DNA of 64,000 nucleotides from the NCBI RefSeq assembly GCF_000247995.1, contig NZ_BAFE01000091.1, forward strand, positions 35,982 to 99,981, given 5' to 3'. Numbering within the stretch: the first letter of the stretch is position 1; every line of letters begins with the position of its first letter. The stretch comes from Mobilicoccus pelagius NBRC 104925 (GTDB lineage Bacteria > Actinomycetota > Actinomycetes > Actinomycetales > Dermatophilaceae). Shown piece after piece: positions 7,912-16,280 of the stretch. The position numbers and the translations under genes are program-made. The notes under the pieces were generated by a model that saw nothing but the letters and a program-made list of their open reading frames with translations, was not told the origin of the DNA and did no database searches.

Positions 7912-9876
7912 GTGACCGACGACTTCACGCACGACACGACCCCGGCGCGGGACGACCGCCTCCAGGGCGACTCCGGGACGGCGTGGACGGACGCGCCGGA
8001 GTCCGCCCACCTCGACGGGACGCACCCGGAGGGGTACGGCGACGCGGCGCTCGCCGCGACCCACCACGACCTCGTCCACGACGGCGTCGTCGATCGTGAC
8101 GTCGTCGACGGCCAGATCGTCGACGGCCAGATCGTCGACGGCCAGATCGTCGAGGGCGAGATCGTCGAGGGCGAGCCCGTCGACGAGGTCTCCGTGCTCT
8201 TCTCCGCGGTGACCGGCCTGCGCGACGAGGTCGCCGCATCGAGGCTTCCCCTCGAGACGTCCGACGCCGCCGACGCCCGCCGTGGTCGCACCGAGATGCT
8301 CGACCAGTTCGACGACTACATCCTCCCGCGGCTCGCCGACATCGATGCCCCGCTGCTCGCCGTCGTCGGCGGCTCGACGGGAGCGGGCAAGTCGACGCTC
8401 GTCAACACGCTCGCCCGCCGCGTCGTCACGCGCAGCGGCGTGCTGCGGCCGACGACGCGGGCGTGCGTCCTCGTCCACCACCCCGACGACGCCGCGTGGT
8501 TCACCACGCCGCGGGTCCTGCCCAACCTCACTCGACTCAGCGGGGCCGGCGACAACGACGACCCGTCCGCGCTGCGTCTCGCCGCCGCCGACGGGTTGCC
8601 CTCCGGCATCGCGCTCCTCGACGCGCCAGACATCGATTCCGTCGTCGCCGGCAACCGCGACCTCGCGCGCCAGCTCCTCGGCGCCGCCGACCTGTGGGTG
8701 TTCGTCACGACCGCCGCCCGCTACGCCGACGCGGTGCCGTGGGAGATGCTCCGCCGCGCCGCCGAGCGGGGCACGTCCGTCGCGATCGTCCTCGACCGCG
8801 TGCCCGACGGCGCGAGCGAGGAGATCGCCGAGCACCTCGGCGGCATGCTCGTCGACGAGGGCCTCACCAACTCACCGGTGTTCGCCCTCGAGGAGACCTC
8901 CCTCGACGAGAACGGGATGCTCCCCGAGAGCGACGTCGCAGATCTGCGCACGTGGCTCTCCCTCCTCGGCGAGGACCAGCGTGCGCGCGGCCTCGTCGTC
9001 CGCCGCACCCTCGACGGCGCGCTCGACTCCCTCGAAGGGCGCGTCCGCCAGCTCGCCGAGGCGAGTTCGACGCAGGTCCAGACGGTCGAGCAGATGCGCG
9101 CCGTCGCCGACGTCGCCTACGCCGAGGCCCTCGAGGGCATCGCCCAGGGCATGAGCGACGGCACCCTCCTGCGGGGTGAGGTCCTCGCGCGATGGCAGGA
9201 GTTCGTCGGCACCGGCGAGTTCCTCCGCCAGGTCGAGGTGGGGTTCGGACGCCTGCGCGACCGGGTCACCGCGATGCTCAAGGGTCGCCCGGCGCCCGCG
9301 ACGGAACTCGGGGAGGCGCTGCAGTCCGGCGTCGCCGACCTCATCCTCGCCCACACCGAGGACGCGAACGCGACCGTCCTCAAGCGGTGGCGCACGATCC
9401 CCGGCACCGAGCAGGTCCTGGCCGCCCACCCCAACCTCGCGTCCCCGCCGCCCGGGTTCGACGCGGAGGTCCACCGCCTCGTCCGCGACTGGCAGCAGGA
9501 CCTCCTCGAACTCGTCCGCAGCGAGGGCCAGGACCGTCGTACGACCGCTCGCGTGCTCTCGATGGGCGTCAACGCGGTCGGCGTCGTCCTCATGCTCGTC
9601 GTGTTCAGCCACACGATGGGCACCCTCGGCGGCGCCGAGGTCGGCATCGCGGGTGGCTCGGCCGTCGTCGCGCAGCGCCTCCTCGAGGCGATCTTCGGCG
9701 ACCAGGCCGTGCGCACCCTTGCCGCCAAGGCCCGTGCCCGACTCCTCGAACGCGTCGGGGACCTCCACGCCGAGCAGAAGGCCCGGCTCACCGGCGCCGT
9801 CGACGAGATCGACGTCGACCCGGCGCAGCCCGGACGTCTCCTCGACGCCGCCGCGACCGTGGCGGTGGCCCGATGA
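7912..9876 (+). CDS. Dynamin-like membrane GTPase, first of a pair
   Basis: A 654-residue GTPase. The GTG at 7912 is preceded by GAGAAAGGG; upstream in-frame codons would extend into low-quality sequence. The N-terminus (1-100) is acidic and contains five near-identical pentapeptides (VDGQI x3, VEGEI, VEGEP; residues 65-89). The GTPase domain begins around residue 150 with P-loop GSTGAGKST, then the switch TTRACVL and the DxxG-region LLDAPDID, and VLDRVP as a candidate G4. The C-terminal part is helical and has a hydrophobic hairpin (about 550-590, VGVVLMLVVFSHTMG...), the pattern of bacterial dynamin-like proteins that bind membranes. The stop overlaps the next ATG (ATGA), so it is probably co-translated with the second GTPase as a hetero-pair, as for the paired dynamins of Streptomyces and IniA/IniC of mycobacteria. 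Confidence 0.78.
   Translation: MTDDFTHDTTPARDDRLQGDSGTAWTDAPESAHLDGTHPEGYGDAALAATHHDLVHDGVVDRDVVDGQIVDGQIVDGQIVEGEIVEGEPVDEVSVLFSAVTGLRDEVAASRLPLETSDAADARRGRTEMLDQFDDYILPRLADIDAPLLAVVGGSTGAGKSTLVNTLARRVVTRSGVLRPTTRACVLVHHPDDAAWFTTPRVLPNLTRLSGAGDNDDPSALRLAAADGLPSGIALLDAPDIDSVVAGNRDLARQLLGAADLWVFVTTAARYADAVPWEMLRRAAERGTSVAIVLDRVPDGASEEIAEHLGGMLVDEGLTNSPVFALEETSLDENGMLPESDVADLRTWLSLLGEDQRARGLVVRRTLDGALDSLEGRVRQLAEASSTQVQTVEQMRAVADVAYAEALEGIAQGMSDGTLLRGEVLARWQEFVGTGEFLRQVEVGFGRLRDRVTAMLKGRPAPATELGEALQSGVADLILAHTEDANATVLKRWRTIPGTEQVLAAHPNLASPPPGFDAEVHRLVRDWQQDLLELVRSEGQDRRTTARVLSMGVNAVGVVLMLVVFSHTMGTLGGAEVGIAGGSAVVAQRLLEAIFGDQAVRTLAAKARARLLERVGDLHAEQKARLTGAVDEIDVDPAQPGRLLDAAATVAVAR
8104..8178 (+). 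repeat. Five tandem 15-bp units inside the GTPase gene
   Basis: Units of 15 bp: GTCGACGGCCAGATC three times without change, then two variants (GTCGAGGGCGAGATC and GTCGAGGGCGAGCCC). They encode (V-D/E-G-Q/E-I/P)5. Being in frame, gain or loss of units would change the N-terminus without breaking the gene. Confidence 0.95.
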
Positions 9877-11603
9877 GCGACAAGGGCCTCGCGCGGGTGC
9901 GGTCCTCGCTGAGCCGTCGGGGTCGTCGCCCCGCCGCGCCCAGCCCGGAGCAGCTCAAGGACGCCGTCGGTGGACTCATCGGCGCCGTCGACGCCGGTGG
10001 CGACCAGCTCCCCCCGACCAAGGTCGAGTCTGCCCGCCACACGCTCCGCAAGGCCTCGGAACGTCTCGAACTCGTCGGCGGACACACGATCGTCGCCCTC
10101 GCCGGTGCCACCGGCAGCGGCAAGTCGAGCACGTTCAACCGCCTCGTCGGCTCGGCGGCCTCGACCGTCGGCATGCTCCGCCCCACGTCGACGACGATCA
10201 CGTCCGCCGTGTGGGGCGACGACCCGGCCACGCAACTCCTCGATTGGGTCGGCTCCGCCAACCGCCATCGCGTGAGCCCCGAACGCGCCGAGCGCAGCGG
10301 GGTGGGGGAGGACCTCGACGGGCTCGTCCTCCTCGACCTGCCCGACGTCGACTCCCACCGCGTCGCCCACCGCGCCGAGGCCGACCGCGTCCTCGAGCTC
10401 GCCGACGTGTTCGTCTGGGTCACCGACCCGCAGAAGTACGCCGACGGGATCCTCCACGAGGACTACCTGCAGCGGCAGCGCAATCATGAGGCCGTCACGC
10501 TCGTCGTCCTCAACCAGGCCGACCGGCTCGACGCGCAGGAGGCGGAGGCCTGCCGCCGGCACCTCCACCAGCTCCTCGTCGAGGACGGCCTGCCCAACGT
10601 CGAGGTCCTCCTCGTCTCCGCCCGCACCGGCCAGGGGCTCGACGAGCTCCGCGGCGCCCTCGCGACCGCCGTCCACGCGGCCACCGCGGCCCGCGTCCGT
10701 CTCCTCGGCGACCTCTACGCCGAGGCCGAGTCGCTCCGGGCCGACGTGGCCGACTCCGAGCCGCAGATCTCCGCCGAACCCGACGACGCCCTCGTCGCGG
10801 GCCTCGCGCGCTCCGCCGGGGTGCCGGTCGTCCTCGACAGCGTCGAACGCGACTACCGCGCCCGCGCGTCACGGCACACCGGGTGGCCGCTCACGCGGCG
10901 CCTGCGGGCCCTGCGGCCCGACCCGATGCGGCGGTTCCACCTCGACCAGACGATCCTCGCCAAGGGCGAGAAGAAGCGCGGCAAGGCGCAGAGCACGGAA
11001 GACGCGGAGATCGGCGCCGTCCTCGCCCGCTCCTCCCTGCCCGAACCCACCCCCGCGGCGCGTGCGGCGGTCGCGACCCTCATCCGTCGTACTGGCGCAA
11101 AGGCCGCGCAGGGGCTGCCGCCGCTGTGGGCCGACGCCGTCGAGACCGCCGCCGGGCCGGACGAGAACGACCTCGGCGACGCGCTCGACCAGGCCATCGT
11201 CGGGACGCCGCTGCGGGACCGCACGCCGTCGTGGTGGTACCTCCTCGGCGCGTTGCAGTGGCTCTTCATCCTCTGCGCGCTCGGCGGTCTGCTGTGGCTC
11301 ATGCTCCTGTGGGCGATGGCCGCGGCCCAGCTGCCGCTGCCGCAGACGCCCGCGTACTCCGGCATCCCCGTCCCCACCGGCATGCTCCTCGGGGGTCTGC
11401 TCGGCGGGTTCCTCCTCTCGGTCCTCAGCATCCCGCTCGTCCACGCGGGCGCCCGGCGTCGTCGTCGCGTCATCGAGAAGCGCCTCGACACGGCGATCGC
11501 GGGAGTCGCGAAGAACCGCCTCCTCGCGCCGCAGACGGAGATCCTCGCCCGTCACCGCCAGACCCGGGAGAGCCTCGACCGGGTGCTCGCCACCCGCCGC
11601 TGA
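9873..11603 (+). CDS. YfjP/dynamin-like membrane GTPase, second of a pair
   Basis: A 576-residue GTPase starting at the ATG within the ATGA overlap with the first GTPase. G motifs: G1 GATGSGKSS (about 78-86), threonine switch PTSTTITS, G3 LLDLPDVDS (about 152), G4 NQAD (about 214), G5 LLVSARTGQG. The C-terminal third holds two hydrophobic segments (about 455-483, WWYLLGALQWLFILCALGGL; about 500-525) followed by RRRRR. This is the YfjP-like clade of the dynamin/Era superfamily, common beside a first GTPase in actinobacteria. The role is probably membrane remodelling or division-linked stress tolerance; exact role unknown. A stem-loop pair follows the stop and likely ends the transcript. Confidence 0.8.
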   Translation: MSDKGLARVRSSLSRRGRRPAAPSPEQLKDAVGGLIGAVDAGGDQLPPTKVESARHTLRKASERLELVGGHTIVALAGATGSGKSSTFNRLVGSAASTVGMLRPTSTTITSAVWGDDPATQLLDWVGSANRHRVSPERAERSGVGEDLDGLVLLDLPDVDSHRVAHRAEADRVLELADVFVWVTDPQKYADGILHEDYLQRQRNHEAVTLVVLNQADRLDAQEAEACRRHLHQLLVEDGLPNVEVLLVSARTGQGLDELRGALATAVHAATAARVRLLGDLYAEAESLRADVADSEPQISAEPDDALVAGLARSAGVPVVLDSVERDYRARASRHTGWPLTRRLRALRPDPMRRFHLDQTILAKGEKKRGKAQSTEDAEIGAVLARSSLPEPTPAARAAVATLIRRTGAKAAQGLPPLWADAVETAAGPDENDLGDALDQAIVGTPLRDRTPSWWYLLGALQWLFILCALGGLLWLMLLWAMAAAQLPLPQTPAYSGIPVPTGMLLGGLLGGFLLSVLSIPLVHAGARRRRRVIEKRLDTAIAGVAKNRLLAPQTEILARHRQTRESLDRVLATRR

Positions 11604-11612
11604 CCGGCGCTC

Positions 11613-11633
11613 CGTCCGGGCCTCCCGGACGGG
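11613..11633 (+). terminator. Stem-loop just after the GTPase pair
   Basis: CCGTCCGGG, CCT loop, CCCGGACGG: a perfect 9-bp stem 9 nt past the stop codon, no T-tract. Confidence 0.55.
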
Positions 11634-11651
11634 GTTCCACACCCTCCTCGA

Positions 11652-11694
11652 CGCGACGGGGGCCGTCCACACCGGTGGGACGGCCCCCGTCGCG
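11652..11694 (+). terminator. Strong 17-bp hairpin terminator
   Basis: Perfect 17-bp inverted repeat (arms 11652-11668 and 11678-11694) with a 9-nt loop between the GTPase pair and the SSB gene. No T-tract follows, as is usual for terminators in very GC-rich actinobacteria. Confidence 0.75.
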
Positions 11695-11761
11695 CGTCCC
11701 GGTCCTCGGCCACGGTGGAGGGGCCGGCGCTCGCCGGTCACCCCCCACACAGGAGACCGAG

Positions 11762-12403
11762 ATGAACGAGACCCACGTGACTATCCGCGGCAACACGACC
11801 GAGGACCCTCGCACCCGCACGACCTCCAAGGGCGAACCGATGATCACGGTGCGTCTCGCCTCGACGCCGTGGCGCTGGGACTCCGAACGTCGCGGGTACG
11901 TCGACGGGGCGACGAACTTCGTCACCGTCGTCGCCTACCGGCAGCTCGCCACCCACATCGCGGCGTCCGTCCGTCGCGGCGACCCGGTCGTCGTCCACGG
12001 CGAACTGCAGATCTCCCAGTGGGATCACCCCGACGGTCGCAAGGGGACGAACGTCGAGGTCAAGGCCGTGTCGATGGGCCACGACCTGGCGCGGGGCGTC
12101 TCCTCGTTCCGCCGCGCCGGGGCCGAGAACACCCGCCCCGTCGCATCCCCCGCCGCGCCCTCGGCGCCGACGACGGCGCCGGCACCGGCACATGCGGGTG
12201 GTGGGGGTGTCGACGCTGTGACGAGCCGCGACGGGAACGGCGCCGCGCCGTGGGGGACGACCGGTGGTGGTTCTCGATCGCACGGAGACACCGAGCACGG
12301 AGACGCCGACGTGCCCGGTCTCGACACGTCCGGCGCCGGTGCCGGAACGGCCCTCGATCCCGCTCGCGCAGATACGGATCCCTACGTCGTCCGCACCGCC
12401 TGA
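11762..12403 (+). CDS. ssb: Single-stranded DNA-binding protein, paralogue lacking acidic tip
   Basis: A 213-residue SSB-family protein. The ATG at 11762 has AGGAG 9 nt upstream. Residues 1-115 form the OB fold with typical landmarks: VTIRGNTTEDP, VRLASTPWRWD, FVTVVAYRQLATHIAASVRRGDPVVVHGEL, and the NVEVKAVSMGHDLARG ending. The tail is long, Ala/Gly/Thr-rich and ends DPYVVRTA, without the D-D-D-I-P-F tip that recruits replication and repair proteins. No rpsF or rpsR flank it. It is therefore more likely an accessory SSB (SsbB-like) than the replicative SSB; that the replicative copy lies elsewhere is an inference. Confidence 0.85.
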   Translation: MNETHVTIRGNTTEDPRTRTTSKGEPMITVRLASTPWRWDSERRGYVDGATNFVTVVAYRQLATHIAASVRRGDPVVVHGELQISQWDHPDGRKGTNVEVKAVSMGHDLARGVSSFRRAGAENTRPVASPAAPSAPTTAPAPAHAGGGGVDAVTSRDGNGAAPWGTTGGGSRSHGDTEHGDADVPGLDTSGAGAGTALDPARADTDPYVVRTA

Positions 12404-12418
12404 ACGTCCGCCCCGCCC

Positions 12419-12449
12419 GGCCACGCCCACCGCGATTCGGAGCGTGGCC
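12419..12449 (+). terminator. Stem-loop after the SSB gene
   Basis: GGCCACGC / GCGTGGCC, an 8-bp stem with a 15-nt loop, between the SSB stop and the ettA promoter. Moderate candidate only. Confidence 0.35.
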
Positions 12450-12459
12450 GCGGGACGGA

Positions 12460-12465
12460 TAGCCT
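12460..12465 (+). promoter_or_regulatory. -10 element of ettA (leaderless)
   Basis: TAGCCT ends 7 nt before the ettA ATG, which would put transcription start at the A of ATG. There is no Shine-Dalgarno sequence in between. Confidence 0.5.
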
Positions 12466-12471
12466 CGTGAC

Positions 12472-14154
12472 ATGGCCGAGTTCATCTACACCATGACCAA
12501 GGCGCGTAAGGCGGTCGGCGACAAGCTGATCCTCGATGACGTGTCGATGTCGTTCTATCCGGGCGCCAAGATCGGCGTCGTCGGCCCCAACGGCGCCGGC
12601 AAGTCGACGATCCTCAAGATCATGGCGGGGCTCGACCAGCCGAGCAACGGCGAGGCGCGCCTTTCCCCGGGTTACAGCGTCGGCATCCTTCTGCAGGAGC
12701 CGCCGCTCAACGAGGACAAGACCGTCCTCGGCAACGTCGAGGAGGGCGTCGGCGAGATCAAGGCGAAGGTCGACCGCTACAACGAGATCTCCGCCGAGAT
12801 GGCCGAGCCCGACGCCGACTTCGACGCCCTCATGGAGGAGATGGGCAAGCTCCAGGAGGAGATCGACCACGCCGACGCGTGGGACCTCGACTCCCAGCTC
12901 GAGCAGGCCATGGACGCCCTCCAGTGCCCGCCGGCGGACGCGGACGTCTCCGTCCTCTCCGGTGGTGAGCGCCGCCGCGTCGCCCTGTGCAAGCTGCTCC
13001 TCTCCAAGCCCGACCTGCTCCTCCTCGACGAGCCCACCAACCACCTCGACGCGGAGAGCGTCAACTGGCTCGAGCAGTTCCTCGCGAACTACCCCGGCAC
13101 CGTCCTCGCCGTCACCCACGACCGGTACTTTCTCGACAACGTCGCCCAGTGGATCGCCGAGGTCGACCGCGGGCGTCTCTACCCGTACGAGGGCAACTAC
13201 TCGACGTACCTCGAGAAGAAGGCCGAGCGTCTGCAGGTCCAGGGCAAGAAGGACGCCAAGCTGCAGAAGCGCCTCAAGGACGAGCTCGAGTGGGTCCGCA
13301 GCAACGCCAAGGGCCGCCAGGCGAAGAGCAAGGCGCGTCTTGCCCGCTACGAGGAGATGGCCGCGGAGGCCGAGCGCACCCGCAAGCTCGACTTCGAGGA
13401 GATCCAGATCCCGCCGGGCCCGCGCCTCGGCAGCACGGTCATCGAGGTGGAGAACCTCAAGAAGGGCTTCGGCGACCGCGTCCTCATCGAGGGCCTGAGC
13501 TTCTCCCTGCCGCGCAACGGCATCGTCGGCGTCATCGGCCCCAACGGCGTCGGCAAGACGACCCTCTTCAAGACGATCGTCGGGCTCGAGGAGCCGGACG
13601 AGGGCACCGTCAAGGTCGGCGACACCGTCAAGATCAGCTACGTCGACCAGACGCGTGAAGGGCTCGACGCGAACAAGACCCTGTGGGAGGTCGTCTCCGA
13701 CGGGCTCGACCACATCCAGGTCGGCCAGGTCGAGATCCCGAGCCGCGCCTACGTGAGCCAGTTCGGGTTCAAGGGCCCGGACCAGCAGAAGAAGGCCGGT
13801 GTCCTCTCCGGTGGTGAGCGCAACCGCCTCAACCTCGCGCTCACGCTCAAGCAGGGCGGCAACCTGCTGCTCCTCGACGAGCCGACGAACGACCTCGACG
13901 TCGAGACCCTCGGCAGCCTCGAGAACGCGCTGCTCGACTTCCCGGGTTGCGCCGTGGTCATCAGCCACGACCGGTGGTTCCTCGACCGCGTCGCGACGCA
14001 CATCCTCGCCTACGAGGGCACCGAGGAGAACCCGGCGGCCTGGTACTGGTACGAGGGCAACTTCGACGGCTACGAGAAGAACAAGGTCGAGCGCCTCGGC
14101 GAGGAGGCGGCGCGTCCGCACCGCGTCACCCACCGCAAGCTCACGCGCGACTGA
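12472..14154 (+). CDS. ettA: Energy-dependent translational throttle protein EttA (ABC-F)
   Basis: A 560-residue ABC-F protein, the usual length for EttA, which binds the ribosomal E site and gates elongation according to ATP/ADP. Two ABC domains are complete: first Walker A GPNGAGKST (about 38-46), signature LSGGERRRVAL, Walker B LLLLDEPTNHLD; second Walker A GPNGVGKTT (about 357-365), signature LSGGERNRLNL, Walker B LLLLDEPTNDLD. The AEFIYTMTKARKAVGDKLILDDVSMSF opening and the long charged linker (about 240-300) match the family. No transmembrane part. It has its own leaderless-type promoter and is followed by the pseudouridine synthase after 71 bp. Confidence 0.95.
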   Translation: MAEFIYTMTKARKAVGDKLILDDVSMSFYPGAKIGVVGPNGAGKSTILKIMAGLDQPSNGEARLSPGYSVGILLQEPPLNEDKTVLGNVEEGVGEIKAKVDRYNEISAEMAEPDADFDALMEEMGKLQEEIDHADAWDLDSQLEQAMDALQCPPADADVSVLSGGERRRVALCKLLLSKPDLLLLDEPTNHLDAESVNWLEQFLANYPGTVLAVTHDRYFLDNVAQWIAEVDRGRLYPYEGNYSTYLEKKAERLQVQGKKDAKLQKRLKDELEWVRSNAKGRQAKSKARLARYEEMAAEAERTRKLDFEEIQIPPGPRLGSTVIEVENLKKGFGDRVLIEGLSFSLPRNGIVGVIGPNGVGKTTLFKTIVGLEEPDEGTVKVGDTVKISYVDQTREGLDANKTLWEVVSDGLDHIQVGQVEIPSRAYVSQFGFKGPDQQKKAGVLSGGERNRLNLALTLKQGGNLLLLDEPTNDLDVETLGSLENALLDFPGCAVVISHDRWFLDRVATHILAYEGTEENPAAWYWYEGNFDGYEKNKVERLGEEAARPHRVTHRKLTRD

Positions 14155-14225
14155 CGTCGCGCCAATCCGAGGGTTGGCTGCCGACCGCCACGGCGGTCGG
14201 ACCACGCCGGACAGGCCGAAGTCCG

Positions 14226-15242
14226 ATGTCACGACGACGACGACGCCCGCCCCCGCTCCCGCCACGGGAGGGGGCGGGCGTCGCGCGTCTGGGGCTACCG
14301 CCGTCGGGGCGGTGGGAGACCGTCGTCGAGGCGATGCGGGAGATCACGGGCGCGTCGGAGCAGATCGATCGGCGTCTCGCGGCGGGGGAGATCGTTCTCG
14401 CCGACGGCGCCGTCGTCACGGCGACGACGTCGTACGTGGAGGGGCGTCGGCGGGGCGGGTCGGTGTGGACGTATCGCGACCTGCCGTCCGAGACTCCGGT
14501 GCCGGGGGAGCTCGTCGAACTCCACCGGGACGAGGACGTGCTCGTCGTCGACAAGCCGCCGTTCCTCGCGACGACGCCACGGGGCAGTCACGTCCGCGAG
14601 ACCGTGCTCGGCCGGGTGCAGGCGGCGGGGGACCCCGACGCGTCGCCGGCGCATCGTCTCGACCGGCTGACGAGCGGCGTGTTGCTCCTCACCCTCCGGC
14701 CCGAGGCGCGCGCCGCCTACCAGGAGCTCTTCGCGTCCCGCCGGGTCGTCAAGACGTACGAGGCCCGCGTGTGGACGGCAGGTCGACCCGCCGAGACCCT
14801 GCCCGGCGTCGTCCGGTCGCGGATCGTCAAGGAACGCGGCGAGATGTGCGCGCGGGAGGTGGCGGGGGAGCCGAACGCCGAGACGTGTCTCGAGGTGCTC
14901 GACGTCGCCGGCGGAACGGCCCGGCTGTGGTTGCGGCCGCGCACGGGGCGGACGCACCAGCTGCGCGTCCATCTCGCCTCGCTCGGCACGCCGATCGTCG
15001 GTGACCCGCTCTACGGCGTCGAGGCCGACCGCGAGCGCCCGGAGTCGTTCGACGCGCCGCTCGCGCTCGTCGCGAGGGAACTCACCTTCGTGGACCCGAT
15101 CAGTGGCCGCGCACGCACCTTCACGTCACGGTGCGACCTCCCCGGCGAGCCGTGCGGGCCCGTGACCGGAAACGGTGGCGGTACCGATGAACTCGGTGGA
15201 GCCGGTACGCCCGCCGGACCCTCCGAACCTGACCACCGCTGA
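14226..15242 (+). CDS. RluA-family pseudouridine synthase
   Basis: A 338-residue enzyme that isomerises uridine to pseudouridine in RNA. The catalytic motif HRLDRLTSG (about 143-151) contains the essential Asp; LLTLRPEARAAYQELF, KTYEARV, and RTGRTHQLRVHLASLGTPIVGDPLYG complete the family pattern. The start is the ATG before SRRRRRPPPLPPREGAGVARLGLP; the PLPPREG element is conserved in this actinobacterial subgroup, which supports this N-terminus even though a long hairpin overlaps it. The target RNA position cannot be told from sequence. The C-terminal 20 residues are Gly/Pro-rich. Confidence 0.85.
   Translation: MSRRRRRPPPLPPREGAGVARLGLPPSGRWETVVEAMREITGASEQIDRRLAAGEIVLADGAVVTATTSYVEGRRRGGSVWTYRDLPSETPVPGELVELHRDEDVLVVDKPPFLATTPRGSHVRETVLGRVQAAGDPDASPAHRLDRLTSGVLLLTLRPEARAAYQELFASRRVVKTYEARVWTAGRPAETLPGVVRSRIVKERGEMCAREVAGEPNAETCLEVLDVAGGTARLWLRPRTGRTHQLRVHLASLGTPIVGDPLYGVEADRERPESFDAPLALVARELTFVDPISGRARTFTSRCDLPGEPCGPVTGNGGGTDELGGAGTPAGPSEPDHR
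14241..14283 (+). terminator. Long hairpin overlapping the start of the pseudouridine synthase gene
   Basis: Arms CGACGCCCGCCCCCGCTCCC (14241-14260) and GGGAGGGGGCGGGCGTCG (14266-14283) pair over 18 bp with a 2-nt bulge. It resembles the terminators elsewhere in the window and would suit the end of ettA, but lies inside codons 6-20 of the next gene, so it may attenuate that gene instead. Confidence 0.45.
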
Positions 15243-15280
15243 CCACGGCGGTGGTGCCGGGGTCGCCGACGGTGAACGAC

Positions 15281-15320
15281 GTCGGCGTCCCGCCCCCCAC
15301 GGTGGGGGCAGGACGCCGAC
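15281..15320. terminator. Bidirectional terminator between convergent genes
   Basis: 17-bp arms (15281-15297 and 15304-15320), one mismatch, 6-nt loop, between the pseudouridine synthase and tesB stops. Confidence 0.75.
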
Positions 15321-15339
15321 GGTCGGACGGTGGGGGTCG

Positions 15340-16236
15340 TCAGGACTGCTTGAGCCGCATCATGCCCTCCTGGGCGACGGTGGCGACGAGCACACCGTCC
15401 TCCCGGAAGACGTGCCCCATGCCGAGGGCCCGGCCGCCCTGCGCGGAGGGGGAGGCCTGGGTGTAGAGGAGCCATTCGTCGGCGCGGAACGGGCGGTGGA
15501 ACCACATCGAGTGGTCGAGGCTCGCCGCGCGGATGCGGCGGTCGCCCCACGCGACGCCGTGGCGACGCAGGGCGCCTTCGAGGAGGTTGTAGTCCGAGGC
15601 GTAGGCGAGGACGGCGCTGTGGATCAGCGGGTCGTCGGGCAGCTCCCCTTTGGCGCGGAGCCACACGCTCTGCTCGGAGGCGGTGATGCGGCGCGGGCGG
15701 CCGTAGAGGTGGCCCTGGCAGTGGCGGATGTCGATGGCGCGGGTGCGGGCCATGTACTCGCTCACCGGGTTTCCGAGCGTGGCGAGTTCGTCGTCGTCGG
15801 AGCGGAGCGTCTCGGGGTCGGGCACGGCGGGCATCATCGCCTGGTGTTCGAGGCCGTCGTCGTGGGTCTGGAACGAGAAGATCATCGAGATGATCGGGCG
15901 GCCGTGCTGGATCGCGTGGACGCGGCGCGCGGAGAACGAGTGCCCGTCGCGGAGGCGTTCGACCTCGTAGCGGGTGCACGTGTCGGGGTCACCGGGGCGC
16001 AGGAAGTACCCGTGCAGGGAGTGGAGGAGGCGTGGGGCGCCGTCGAGGTCGGCGACGGTCCGACCGGCGGCGACGATGCTCTGGGCGACGACCTGGCCGC
16101 CGAACACCCGTCCGTGGGGCTGGGGCTGGCTGCGGCCCTCGAACACGTCGGCCTCCCCGGCGACGGCGTCGAGGTCGAGCACGTCGAGGAGGTCGTGGAA
16201 GGGATCGAAGTCCTCGGGCGGCAGGGTCACGTTCAC
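15340..16236 (-). CDS. tesB: Acyl-CoA thioesterase II
   Basis: A 298-residue double-hotdog thioesterase hydrolysing acyl-CoA to free acid and CoA. Diagnostic elements: GRVFGGQVVAQSIVAA near residue 42, LHSLHGYFLRPGDPD, the FSARRVHAIQHGRPI strand, and the second hotdog with ASLDHSMWFHRPFRADEWLLY, where the Asp/His pair belongs to the active site. It ends with MMRLKQS, typical of TesB. The start is GTG (GTG-AAC-GTG-ACC). It is divergent from the small hotdog thioesterase, 44 bp away, so the two may share a promoter region. Confidence 0.92.
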   Translation of the reverse strand: MNVTLPPEDFDPFHDLLDVLDLDAVAGEADVFEGRSQPQPHGRVFGGQVVAQSIVAAGRTVADLDGAPRLLHSLHGYFLRPGDPDTCTRYEVERLRDGHSFSARRVHAIQHGRPIISMIFSFQTHDDGLEHQAMMPAVPDPETLRSDDDELATLGNPVSEYMARTRAIDIRHCQGHLYGRPRRITASEQSVWLRAKGELPDDPLIHSAVLAYASDYNLLEGALRRHGVAWGDRRIRAASLDHSMWFHRPFRADEWLLYTQASPSAQGGRALGMGHVFREDGVLVATVAQEGMMRLKQS

Positions 16237-16280
16237 ACCCGAAAGAGTAGCGTCGTTTCGCCTTTGGCAGGATCGCCCCC

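Noticed and set aside
8104..8178. CRISPR array suggested by regular repeats
   Set aside because: The units are contiguous 15-bp coding repeats without spacers inside a GTPase gene.
10883..11761. In-frame upstream extension of the SSB gene
   Set aside because: It runs through the second GTPase gene and two terminator hairpins; the ATG at 11762 has a good ribosome-binding site and begins the OB fold.
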